This document shows, piece by piece, positions 43,734 to 54,289 of a stretch of DNA of 64,000 nt; position 1 is the first letter of the stretch; each line of letters begins with the position of its first letter. A program made the position numbers and the translations under genes. A model generated the notes under the pieces. That model saw nothing but the letters and a program-made list of their open reading frames with translations. It ran no database searches and was not told the origin of the DNA. Source of the DNA: Kitagawia praeruptora (Eukaryota; Streptophyta; Magnoliopsida; Apiales; Apiaceae); contig CM075350.1 of the NCBI GenBank assembly GCA_037693485.1, positions 65,266,001 through 65,330,000 on the forward strand, written 5' to 3'.

Positions 43734-43796
43734 CAACAATGTCCCCTCAAGTCCAGAAGTACTAGGTTTAACACACCATTCCCCACTTCACGCCAC
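43734..43796 (-). pseudogene. Possible captured small exon
   Basis: A 63-base stretch on the minus strand lies between an acceptor TTTTTGCAG (ending at 43797) and a donor GTGAGT (from 43733). One frame reads REVGNGVLNLVLLDLRGH, which is compatible with a leucine-rich repeat. The adjoining minus-strand upstream sequence is rich in coding-like GC, and a CT-rich, 5' UTR-like tract lies near 44300-44340. Confidence 0.3.
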
Positions 43797-45044
43797 CTGC
43801 AAAAACCCACCCTCTTCTCCTCTGTCCACGCCGCCAACACACCATTCCATTAAACTCAATCTTCCCCCGTTTATTCCCCAATCTGCCATCTCTTTCTCCT
43901 CACCCCGCCTCGCAACCATCTACTCCACCAACCTTCACCACCGAACTCCCTTAACCCCATCTCCTCTACAGCCTCTACAACCGCCTTCATCCTCCGCCCG
44001 CAACCCAGTCACAACTCCGACCAACACCAAACTCTCCGAAAATTTAAATCCAATCTCTACAGCCCCCAACATACAACCCTATTAACCCAGAAATTTCAAA
44101 ATGGTTCATATATCTCCAAAAACCGAACAAAGCCGAATCTTACCCAGAAAATTTTCATCTCAAAATTGATTGATTTATATATGTATAAATAGAGATCAAT
44201 TTATAGAACATATTCATATATAAATCACTAATTTTGGATGGATAGATTAAGAAATGTAAAATTTAGAAGGTTATATGTATATGTATATGTGTGTAATGAG
44301 AGAGAGAGCAGCTAGATGAGAGAGATGAGGGATGTGGAGGGGCGGCGGCAGAGTGATGTGATAAAGGGTAGGTAGAAAATGAGTTATAAATATTTGAATG
44401 GTTAGGATTTAATCCCTAATTGCAAGAATGATTCAGATTGTTTAAGTCTTACACGTCATCAATCCAAACCAACTCCTTTCAACAAATTGCAGCATGCCAA
44501 GTGTCCTTCAATTATAAATTAGCAAAATATGTACAAATATGTGTATTGTACTATTGTTTATCAAATATCTATATCTTGTAAATTAAAAATAAAATATTTA
44601 AATTATTCAATCAATATTTAAATAAATTTATAAAATGTATTCGATCTAATACAAATAAATAACAATAAAAATTGAAACAAATAATAATTATTTAATAATG
44701 ATATTCTAATATTTTATAATAGCACCTATTTAAAATAAAAATATAAATAACTAAAACATTCAAAAATACTATTTAAAAAAATTTATAATAGAAATTCATG
44801 ATAATATAGTAGACCACTATAATAAATTTATAATATAATTTTAAAAAAAGATTTATCATTCGGGACAAGACTAGTTTAAAGGAAGGTCGACTTTGACCGG
44901 TTTGACTGTTACCAAACCAAACCAAATACATGCAGGAAATTTTTTAAAAAATTTCCACATCACTAAAATCGTTATATCTTGACACTCGTGCGATTGGAAT
45001 GTCGAAAAATAATTTGAAAAAATAGATTCATCATTCGGGACAAG

Positions 45045-46498
45045 ACTAGTGCTTTGTTACTGATTATTGTTTCTATTTTTTCAAAAATATTTTTGAACGA
45101 TCCAACCGTACGGATGTCAATATATATCTAATATAATGATATTCCCCAAGTTTCAGAAAATAAAAAGTTAATTTGATTGGAGATCTTAGTAGATCACTAC
45201 TATTTTCAATATGACTCGTAACTAGTGCTTTTTTACGGATTATTATTTCTATTTTTTAAAAAATATTTTTGAACGATCCAACCATACGGATGTCAATATA
45301 TATCTAATATAATGATATTCCCCAAGTTTCAGGAAATAAAAAATTAATTTGATTGGAGATCTTAGTAGATCACTACTATTTTCAATATGACTCGTAACTA
45401 GTGCTTTGTTACAGATTATTGTTTCTATTTTTTAAAAAATATTTTTGAATGATCCAACCGTACGGATGTCAATATATATCTAATATAATGATATTCCCCA
45501 AGTTTCAAAAATAAAAAATTAATTTGATTGGAGATCTTAGTAGATCACTACTATTTTCAATATGACTCGTAACTAGTGCTTTGTTACGGATTATTGTTTC
45601 TATTTTTTAAAAAATATTTTTGAACGATCCAAACGTACAGATATCAATATATAGGTAATATAATGATATTCCCCAAGTTTCAGAAAATAAAAAATTAATT
45701 TGATTGGAGATCTTAGTAGATCACTACTATTTTCAATATGACTCGTAACTAGTGTTTTGTTACGGATTATTGTTTCTATTTTTAAAAAAATATTTTTGAA
45801 CGATCCAACCGTACGGATATCAATATATATATAATATAATGATATTCTCCAAGTTTCAGAAAATAAAAAATTAATTTGATTGGAGATCTAGTATATCACT
45901 ACTATTTTCAATATGACTCGTAACTAGTGCTTTGTTATGGATTATTGTTTCTTTTTTTTAATAAATATTTTTGAACGATCCAACCGTACGGATGTCAATA
46001 TATATCTAATATAATGATATTCCCCAAGTTTTAGAAAATAAAAAATTAATTTGATTGGAGATCTTAGTAGATCACTACTATTTTCAATAGGACTCGTAAT
46101 TAGTGCTTTGTTACGGATTATTGTTTCTATTTTTAAAAAAATATTTTTGAACGATCCAAACGTACAGATATCAATATATATGTAATATAATGATATTCCC
46201 CAAGTTTCAGAAAATAAAAAATTAATTTGATTGGAGATCTTAGTAGATCACTACTATTTTCAATATGACTCGTAAGTAGTGCTTTGTTACGGATTATTGT
46301 TTCTATTTTTTAAAAAATATTTTTGAACGATCCAAATGTACAGATATCAATATATATGTAATATAATGATATTCCCCAAGTTTGAGAAAATAAAAAATTA
46401 ATTTGATTGGAGATCTTAGTTGATCACTACTATTTTCAATATGACTCGTAACTAGTGCTTTCTTACGGATTATTGTTTCTATTTTTTAAAAAATAAAT
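45045..46498. repeat. Tandem satellite-like array: 8 units of about 176 bp
   Basis: Unit boundaries marked by ACTAGTGCTTTGTTACGG occur at 45045, 45221, 45397, 45572, 45748, 45923, 46099, 46275 and 46451, spaced 175 or 176 bp. Units are highly similar, differing by scattered substitutions. Each contains GAACGATCCAACCGTACGGA and a near-palindromic GATCTTAGTAGATC. The array lies wholly inside the CACTA element. Confidence 0.93.
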
Positions 46499-47180
46499 AA
46501 ATATCTAATGCAACACTTCAAACAGCAAATGCAACACTACTGATACCTAATGCAACACTTCTGCCACGTCAGCAAATGCCACACCAGCATTAGTGGGTCC
46601 CACTTCTGCCACGTCAGCAATTGTGGGTCCTACAATTGCCACGTCAGCATGATGGGCCTCCTGCCACGGCACCCTTGTGGGTCCCACACTGCCACGTCAG
46701 CAGTGGTGGGTTCCACATCTGCCACGTCATATTTTTTTTAGAAAAATATAAATTTATCTAATGCAACACTTCAAACAGCAAATGCAACACTACAGGTATC
46801 TAATGCAACGCTTTCTGCCACGTTAGCAAATGCCACGTCAGCAAAGGTGGGTCCCACAATTGCCACATCAGCATGATGGGCCACCTGCCACGTCACCCTT
46901 GTGGGTCCCACACTGCCACGTCAGCAGTTGTGGGGCCCACATCTGCCACGTCATATTTTTTTTAAAAATATGAATATATCTAATGCAACACTTCAAAGAG
47001 CAAACGCAACACTACTGGTATCTATTACAATGTTTTTTGCCACGTCAGCAAATGCCACGTCAGCAAAGGTGGGCCCCACTTCTGCCACGCCAGCAAATGT
47101 GGGTCCCACATGTGCCACGTCAGCTAATGCCACGTCAGCACATGTGGGTCCCACACCTGCCACGTCACCATTTATAAAAA
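46499..47180. repeat. Right subterminal repeat array of the CACTA element
   Basis: Three tandem blocks of about 220-255 bp start near 46506, 46760 and 46981 with AATGCAACACTTCAAACAGC. Each holds several TGCCACGTCAGCA copies alternating with GTGGG(T/G)CCCAC. At least 14 exact GCCACGTCA words occur. Confidence 0.9.
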
Positions 47181-50100
47181 TAAAAAATTATTTAACGCAA
47201 CGCCATCAGTTAGTGTTGCATAATGTGAAACACTGTGGGTAATACGCAACGCTAATCTATATCTAACGCAACACCAATTCAGCTCAGTTGCAAAAGACCC
47301 AAAACTCCTATCTAACAAAACGCTTTCTGTGCAACGCTTTGTAAAAAGGGTTGCGTATGCTCACTTATGGCGTAGTGGTTATAATGGACCTTTAGATAAC
47401 ATGAGCCAGTTAAGAAGATCTTATCTTAGGAAAGAGTGGTCTTTCTTCTTTGATCAATTAGCTAAATGCTTTACTGGTAAATGTAGTTCTTTTGATCAAA
47501 TTACTTCTGTAATTTCACATATTGCTTATAGTTTGCTTTATGACAGAGTAATTAACATTGGTCACATTATCTTAAGTCAGATGTGTATTAAACTTGGGTT
47601 AAGAGATCAAAACAGGAAAATGGTTTATTATCATAGATTTATGCAAATGTTTATTAACCATTTTATTCCTGATGTTGAAGCTAGATTTGGTAGAGAACAT
47701 TATATTTCTTCTTATGTATAGAAAAAGAGAATTTTCTCTGACATTACAAAGAAGGACAATGAAAAGAATCTAGATGAAATACCTGCAATTCATTATCCAC
47801 ATCATGTTCAGGTAATTCTTAAAACTCATCTTCCTACTCTCTATGATTCTTCTTTCTTTTGTGGTGAAATGGCTCAGGAATCTCATTTGGAGGAGAACCC
47901 ACCTGTGTCTATCCAAGTAGCCCAAAACATTATAGTCTCTGAAACAATCAAAGAACAAAGTTTTAATCCACAGCCTATTGTTTCAAAGAAACCAACCTCT
48001 GGTGTTTCTCAAAAGACATCAGTTGTAAGGAAGAGAAGATTTATTGTGTCAAGTAGTAGTAGTAGTTCTAGTGAAGATGATGATAATATATCTCTTGCTG
48101 AGAGAGAAGAATTGAAGGCTGCAATTCGACTTTCTAAGCTAGGACAAAGAGATGAAGCACCTAGTCACAACCAGGCTGCAGTCTCTCAAAAGGCTGTACT
48201 TCACAAGGGAAAACAGTTACTGGATACTGTCTCTCAAAAGACTGTGTCTATTGAAAAAGGATCTCATCCCAAGATCACTTCTGTGTCTACACCTCTTGAG
48301 TCTTCTCAGGATAAATCTTTTGCTCACTATACCAGGAGAACAAGGAGAAAGATTCAATTGTCACCTACACACACAGAGTCTAGTCCAACTAATATCATGC
48401 AGACCTCTACAAATGAAGCTACAATCAAGTCAGCAAATGACCATAGAGATCTGGATATTGATTCTTCATGGGAAACTACATTATCATACAGATTGGCTAT
48501 GGGACTAATTTCTCTCAAAGTGAAGTTGTCAAGGCCTGTTCTAGATTTTCTGGTTGAAAGAGTACCAAAATTTTTATTTCAAGATGAATATGGACTTCTA
48601 CATCAAAGACTTGACTTAATGAAGATGTATTTCTATGTATCTGTCAGAAGGCAATTAGTCAAGAAATTTGGACTCTCGAAGCATGTTGCACTTCAATCAC
48701 TTCATGCATATTTATTTGACAAAGATGTCATTATTGAAGATGCTTCAGCTCAAGGTGAAAAACAGGAGGAAGTAGATAGAAGAATGCAGTCAACAGAAGA
48801 TACTATTGCACCAGTGGTGGATAGTAGAAAAGATCAGATCACAGTCACTACAACACAAGAACCATCTAGTCAGAGGTTGGATGACTCAGGAGCTGTGATA
48901 GCTGATGTTGAAAGGTCTTCTGTGATGACTGAAATTGCAAGTGAGAAACCCTATGATATAGGAGGAATAACTTTGACTGGTTTTCTTGAAGATCAAACAA
49001 ATATTATTCAGTCAGAGTCTATCAACTTTGAGGGTGTGTCTCAGCAAACAACACTTAAAGACGATGATGTACTAACTATGATGTCTAATGAAGTATTACT
49101 GAAGACATCGAAGTCTAGTAAAGAACCTGAAAGTGGTATACTGGAGCCTGTAGTCTCTGGAAGGAAAGAAGATGATTGTAAGGTTTTAGAGATTATAGCA
49201 GCTCACTCCTTGGAGAAAACCTCAAGCCTCTTGCCAAATGAGGAACCCTCTCTCCATGTGAGTTCAGGTATAAAAACTTCTTCTAAACTCTATTTTTCTG
49301 TAGGTCATGAGAGCACTTATCCAAATTTGAGTGATATACTTGAAAAGATGGATATTGATCCACAATCTGAGAGGCTGGCTCCTGACCAGGCAAAAGGAGA
49401 GGTAGAAAGAGTGATGACTTTAGATAGTCAATGTGAGAATGAGGGTATGGATGATCAACTCCATAGTGAGGGAGAGAAAATTAGGAAACCACCATCGTTT
49501 GATTTCTGGGATCAGGTTTTTCCTGAATCTTGGTCTAATAATCTTGGTATGGATGCTGGTACTTATTCTTTTATCAAGATGTATGAGAAGAATGACTTAG
49601 CAAAGCACAATTCAAAGCCAGAAGTTAAAGCTCAGAAGCAAAAAGAAAGGCTTGCGAGAATTATACACAGAAGAGGTGAAAGGCTAAGACAAACTTCTAC
49701 ACCAGCAGTACCAGAAGATATTTCTAATGATCCAAGTATTCCTTTGTATGTACTTCCAATATCAGCCAGAATTGAGACATCAACAGTATCTGATCAATCT
49801 AAGGAGGCGTCAGGATTTGTAGATGTTAGTACACAGAATACTGGTGAAGGACAAGATGATCATATTGTAGCTTCAGATCAGAGTGATGAAGATGTTTGTA
49901 AATCTAATCGAATTTTATTACTTGAATATCATTCTACACAGGCAACTTCTTCTACAAGACTTGAATCTGAAGATATTCGAAACACTTCCAACATTGAAGT
50001 CAATTCTGATGTTCTGCAAGACATTCAGAAATCTCAAGTTGAAATTCAATCAAGACTTCAAACACTTGAAGATAACCAAGTCACTATTATGGAAAATCAA

Positions 50101-50456
50101 GCAGTTCTGATGAATCTCATTTGTTCTGTTACTGAATATCTTGGAATTCATGTTGCTGATGTCAAAAAGGGGGAGATAAAAATCGTTCAAAGGCAACATA
50201 CTGAGGGAGAAAAACAGACTGGGAGAGATAAAAGAAGAACTAAGGATGACAGAGATGAATCTCATCATGGAAGTGGTAAAGGAAAAGAAGCGTCAAATAG
50301 TTGAATTCTTTCATCTAGGTACTGGATACTATGTCTATATCTAAAAAGAGGAGGTACTTAACTTCATGAATTTTGAATTCATAAATTCTATTCTGATTGT
50401 ATTGTTATATGTTTTGACATCAACAACTCAGATTTATGCTTCAGATTTTAAAGCAT

Positions 50457-50470
50457 AAATAGGGGGAGAT
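50457..50470 (+). other. Polypurine tract of the copia element
   Basis: AAATAGGGGGAGAT lies directly before the 3' LTR. Confidence 0.85.
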
Positions 50471-51191
50471 TGTTAGGAATAATTCATGAGTTGTGATGTT
50501 AAGAATAGAATTTTACTTATACTTCTTGTATATCCTGATCTTATAAAGGATTTAGCACTTTGTATAGGAAATATGTGTTACAGTTATCTGTAAAGTTTAG
50601 TCAGGAATGAACAGTGCATCAAGTACTACATGTCAGGAACTGAGATCGAATCCTGATATGTCAAGTCAAATATTGATCAAGTACTGATAGGATGGTTAGA
50701 TCCTGATGCAAGATGGAATCCTGATATCAGTCGTGTTACTGATGATGTCATTATGGATGCTACAGAAACTGGCAAGTGCTATAAAACAGGATCGTTGGTT
50801 GAAGAACAAGCAAGAAGATATTATGAAGGGAAGAATTTTCTATTGATGGAAACTATCAACTGGACGGCAGAACATTGTCATGTATAGATTATCTTTCTGT
50901 AATTAGCTGATAGGAAGCATTATAAATACTTTCTCTATATCATTGTAAAAAGAGTTCATGAGGTTTTGCAATCATAAGTATACGAGAGTGCAAACAGAGA
51001 GAAATTTATTTTGTCAGCAGCTGCTAAAGGTATTTGTACACCTTTGGTAGAGTTTGTATTTGATCTTATTAATACAAACAGAGTTTGATTCATTCGTTTA
51101 TTCTTGTTCATATAACCAAGCAAAAATTAGACACGATTATATAACTTGTATTCAACCCCCCCCCCCCTTCTACAAGTTATTCGAGTTAACA
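50471..51191 (+). repeat. 3' LTR (721 bp) of the copia element
   Basis: It aligns to 33060-33778 with about nine substitutions and a longer C run. It ends in GTTAACA before the AATTT duplication. Confidence 0.95.
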
Positions 51192-52617
51192 AATTTATTT
51201 AAAGTGGATAATATCATACTATTGTTAAGTTAAGTAATATTAGAACCATGGTTTGGGAGTTGGATTCTGGAAATTACAAGCTACAATTTTTCAATGTTGG
51301 AGGTTTCCTTCGATGGTGATCAGATATCTGTTGGAAGTCTTGTATTGAAAATCTTCCAGAAAGGTGTTCAGGCGACAAATTCTGTGAATATACCAGCGAT
51401 GCACCATATGAACGGATTAATCGCGGGTGTAACACCACATGATTTGTGGTTCTAGATTAGAGAAAAGGATTGTAGGCTGATGTCAATCCAAATACCATAT
51501 CGAAAAACCAAAAGAAAGTTCTATTGCATATAGAACAACCGATTAATTCTATTAGTATGAGGTCTTTTGTAATATGTCCAAAAACAAATCCGTGAAGACT
51601 TAGTTTAAAAAGGACAATATCATATTGCCGGTTAACTCGATTAGTATGAACTCTTTTGGGAGTTACTCAAACACAAGCTCAATACAAAGCGGACAATATC
51701 ATATTATTGTGGAGTTATGCCTCGCCCGAGACCTAATTTTTTTTTCATATTGATTATTAATTATGTATACATATTAATTATTATTTTATTTATTTTATTT
51801 ACAAAATCCTACTATTAAAATTAAATTGTATAATACAAAAGTATATTATTATTGGGATGAAATATTTTTACAGTCAACTATGGATTAAAATTAATCACCA
51901 AAATATTAGTTTTATAGCAATTTTTATCTTTCGAATAACGAAGGATTATGAAATTAAGGTCTCGCTTGGTATTACTGTTGCTGACAGCAACAACAACTTA
52001 TTTCTGAAAAGCAGGTCAAATGTTATTTGGTAAACTTTTAAAAGCATCTTTTTTGAAAAGTGTTTTTGGCTGAAGAGCTTCTTTTAAAGAAAGCATGTCC
52101 CCATGCTTTTTAAAAAAACTGCTTTTCAACTTTAACAAGAAGCAATTACTGATATCGATTTTAAGTATATTTGCATTATATCAGCTAATCCTATTAGCAT
52201 CGGGTAATTTATAAGTTGGCTAATAAAATACATTAAATATTAAAAATAAAAAAATTTCATATGGGATTTGGGTCTGGTAAAAAAAAATTCAATATCGTTT
52301 TCATATCTATAGCCTAGCCCATTATATTTTGCAGCATTCTCGTAATATGCTAATACTACTAATTTCATTCAAAATGAGTTTTGCAGACTATATATGTGTG
52401 AGCGCCAGTATACACACACTGATGTAGTACTTAAGTAATAATACACCAATTTCACTTGAGTTTGAAACTACAATATGCGAGTTTCATCTTGGTGTGAGAC
52501 TTATAAAACTCAAAAATCGCTGATATATACAATGTCTTAAGATCACATATATGATACATGTATTTTTTTTGGCTCTCATTTTCGTGTTGCCTCAAATTAA
52601 AATGATATTTCTTGGAT

Positions 52618-52810
52618 GCTTAATTATCGTAGTTATGCCTATCTTGTTTTCATAGATTGAACTTTAATTTGCATGTGAACTTTTATAGCATAATTCATTT
52701 AGTGCATACAATAAGCTTAATTATCATAGTTATGCATATCTTCTTTTCATAGGTTGAATTTTAATTTGCACGTGAACTTTAATAGCATAATTCATTTAGT
52801 CATACAATAA
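52618..52810. repeat. Tandem duplication of about 97 bp
   Basis: Units from 52618 and 52715 share GCTTAATTATC(G/A)TAGTTATGC and ATAGCATAATTCATTTAGT, with few differences. Confidence 0.8.
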
Positions 52811-52926
52811 CACATCTCATTTTAAAAACATGTTATGAGATATGACACTTTAATTTTAGTTACTCGTGTATGTGGTTGAATTTGTACATGTCTAAATGTG
52901 TTTTATCTTGAAATTTGACATGAACA

Positions 52927-53303
52927 TGGTATCAGAGCTCATCTCATGCACGCAGAGGTCCTAGGTTCGACTCTATGCGACCTCCAATATGCTCAATATT
53001 TAATATGGCCACGAAGCAAGTTATGCTCCAAAGATGAGCGCCCGTGATCCACTCTTCGATCCATAAAATGGGCTTTCGAGTGAGGAGGAGTGTTAGAATA
53101 TAATATAAGATCCATATAAGGCCTCCCTCTAATACCTTAACGTTTTAGATGAGTTGGTTACTTCACAAAATTCATTTATGATAGTGGGTGGTACAATTTA
53201 TTTAAAAAAATTGTTATAATTTATTATTGACAAATACATCTAAAATGGTCATATACCATGATCTTATAAAAACACATATCATAACTTTATTTTGGACATG
53301 CAC
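52927..53303 (+). mobile_element. Possible TRIM-like LTR remnant
   Basis: A copia-type primer-binding site TGGTATCAGAGC at 52927 follows a TGAACA that could end an LTR. Only 174 bp downstream, a polypurine GAGTGAGGAGGAG is followed by TGTTAGAATATAA, which could open a 3' LTR. The tiny internal region suggests a terminal-repeat retrotransposon in miniature. I could not align two LTRs convincingly, and the end near GGACATGCACA at 53303 is a guess. Confidence 0.4.
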
Positions 53304-53759
53304 AATTATTAGGATAAGTTTGTTGTTTTCCGAAATTGGTTGAAGAAAATGATCCAAAATTGAAAATATATATGCACTCAAATTTCTAAGAAGAACTATA
53401 TGGCTCTATCATTTGTATTTTTCCGTCAAATTATATTATTTCTTACAAAATTAGAATTAATACAATATTTAATTCTTCTTCCATTCCAAAATAAATAAGC
53501 CACTTGCTTTTTCACGCATTTCATTTCACCAATATTATTGTGGTAATACTTGTTAGCTACAATTAACTTTAATCTATCGCTTTCCAGTCATTTTTATCAC
53601 ATGTACCAAGCACTGCTATAAATATAACCCTTAAGATTATCTGATAATAATATTTTAAAACCACAACACCTTAGATAAATTAAAATACGTGAAGTAGATT
53701 AACACGAGAAAATGATCAATTTCATGATATTTTACAAAAATTCTTTGAATTAGAATGTG

Positions 53760-53789
53760 GCCCGTGCTTTGCACGAGCTATCATGCTAG
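53760..53789 (+). mobile_element. Helitron 3' terminus
   Basis: A hairpin GCCCGTGC TTT GCACGAGC with one mismatch is followed by TATCATGCTAG and a flanking T. No matching 5' end was found. Confidence 0.55.
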
Positions 53790-53884
53790 TATTTTTAATA
53801 AAGTAATTTATTTCTTTAATATTATCTAGTTTATTAGTTAATTTTAGGGAATTAATTTATAATTAAATGTCTATATTTTACTAT

Positions 53885-53887
<3 letters not shown>

Positions 53888-53946
<59 letters not shown>
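53888..53946 (+). repeat. (ATT)n microsatellite
   Basis: About 19 uninterrupted ATT/TTA trinucleotides. Confidence 0.95.
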
Positions 53947-53952
<6 letters not shown>

Positions 53953-54289
53953 TAGAATACATTATCCATAATTATTTTTATTTAAATAATTATTACATGT
54001 TAAGTCCTTAAATTTAAGGGGTTTTTTCAAAAATACCCAAGTTGTAACAGATTTTTTCAAAAATATGACTTGCAACATTTGCAACCTTTTTTTTCAAATG
54101 CGTGAAGCCTTTGCAACTTTTTTTTGCTTACATTTTAAGTTCATTTGCAACCTTTATCACATGCTGTGCCAATTTTGCAACCTTTGCAAACAAAAAATCG
54201 TATAATTTTAAAAAATTAGATGATTAATATCCCTAACTTTAAACATTATGGCGTAAACTTTTGTGTTAGTATGTCATGTACATTAAATT

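Larger units (their letters stand above)
40804..47377. mobile_element. Non-autonomous CACTA (CMC) transposon, 6574 bp, with captured gene fragments
   Basis: Terminal inverted repeats of about 30 bp begin CACTACGCCATAA at 40804 and end TTATGGCGTAGTG at 47377. A 3-bp duplication GTT flanks both sides (40801-40803 and 47378-47380). Both subterminal regions carry repeated GCAACACC/GCAACGC and TGCCACGTCAGCA words, as expected for CACTA subterminal arrays. No transposase ORF is present. The interior holds 8 tandem units of 176 bp and minus-strand exon-like fragments, one of them from a TIR1/AFB-type gene. Confidence 0.92.
40470..50304 (+). pseudogene. Envelope-like third ORF of the copia element, split by a CACTA transposon
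   Basis: The frame starts at ATG 40470, is interrupted at 40803 by the CACTA element, and resumes at 47381 in the same frame once the insertion and one copy of the GTT duplication are discounted. One in-frame TAG at 47719-47721 follows, and then an open stretch of about 860 codons to the TGA at 50302-50304. The first part (FHPIMNFLAYGPLSYAL and, after the insertion, LRRSYLRKEWSFFFDQLAKC) resembles the conserved N-terminal domain of the third ORF of plant Sirevirus-like elements. The remainder is Ser/Thr/Glu-rich and low in conservation, with a coiled-coil stretch near the end. I see no clear signal peptide or membrane segment, so 'envelope-like' is a positional name only. It is non-functional as it stands. 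Confidence 0.85.
33060..51191 (+). mobile_element. Ty1/copia element with envelope-like third ORF (Sirevirus-like), degenerate, with nested CACTA
   Basis: The LTRs are 33060-33778 and 50471-51191, flanked by a 5-bp duplication AATTT (33055-33059 and 51192-51196). They differ by about nine substitutions, nearly all transitions, and in the length of a C run, or about 1.25%. Internally the order is primer-binding site, gag, pol with integrase before reverse transcriptase (copia order), a 1 kb spacer, then a long third ORF and a polypurine tract. The extra ORF after pol is the mark of Sireviruses. Without the nested CACTA (6574 bp plus 3 bp duplicated) the element is about 11.6 kb. Gag, pol and the third ORF each carry at least one break. 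Confidence 0.93.
51197..53800. other. AT-rich intergenic region with repeat remnants
   Basis: No gene is seen. Contents that can be named are a 97-bp tandem duplication, a possible miniature LTR element and a Helitron 3' end, each listed separately. Confidence 0.5.

Noticed and set aside
45045..46498. CRISPR-like array
   Set aside because: The repeats are contiguous 176-bp tandem units without spacers, in a plant nuclear context.
47869..50304. Independent host gene of 811 codons
   Set aside because: It continues in frame with the copia third ORF upstream of a single TAG and lies between pol and the 3' LTR.
52927..52975. tRNA gene suggested by TGGTATCAGAGC and GGTTCGACTC
   Set aside because: No acceptor-stem or anticodon-arm pairing can be built. 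The first motif fits a retrotransposon primer-binding site better.
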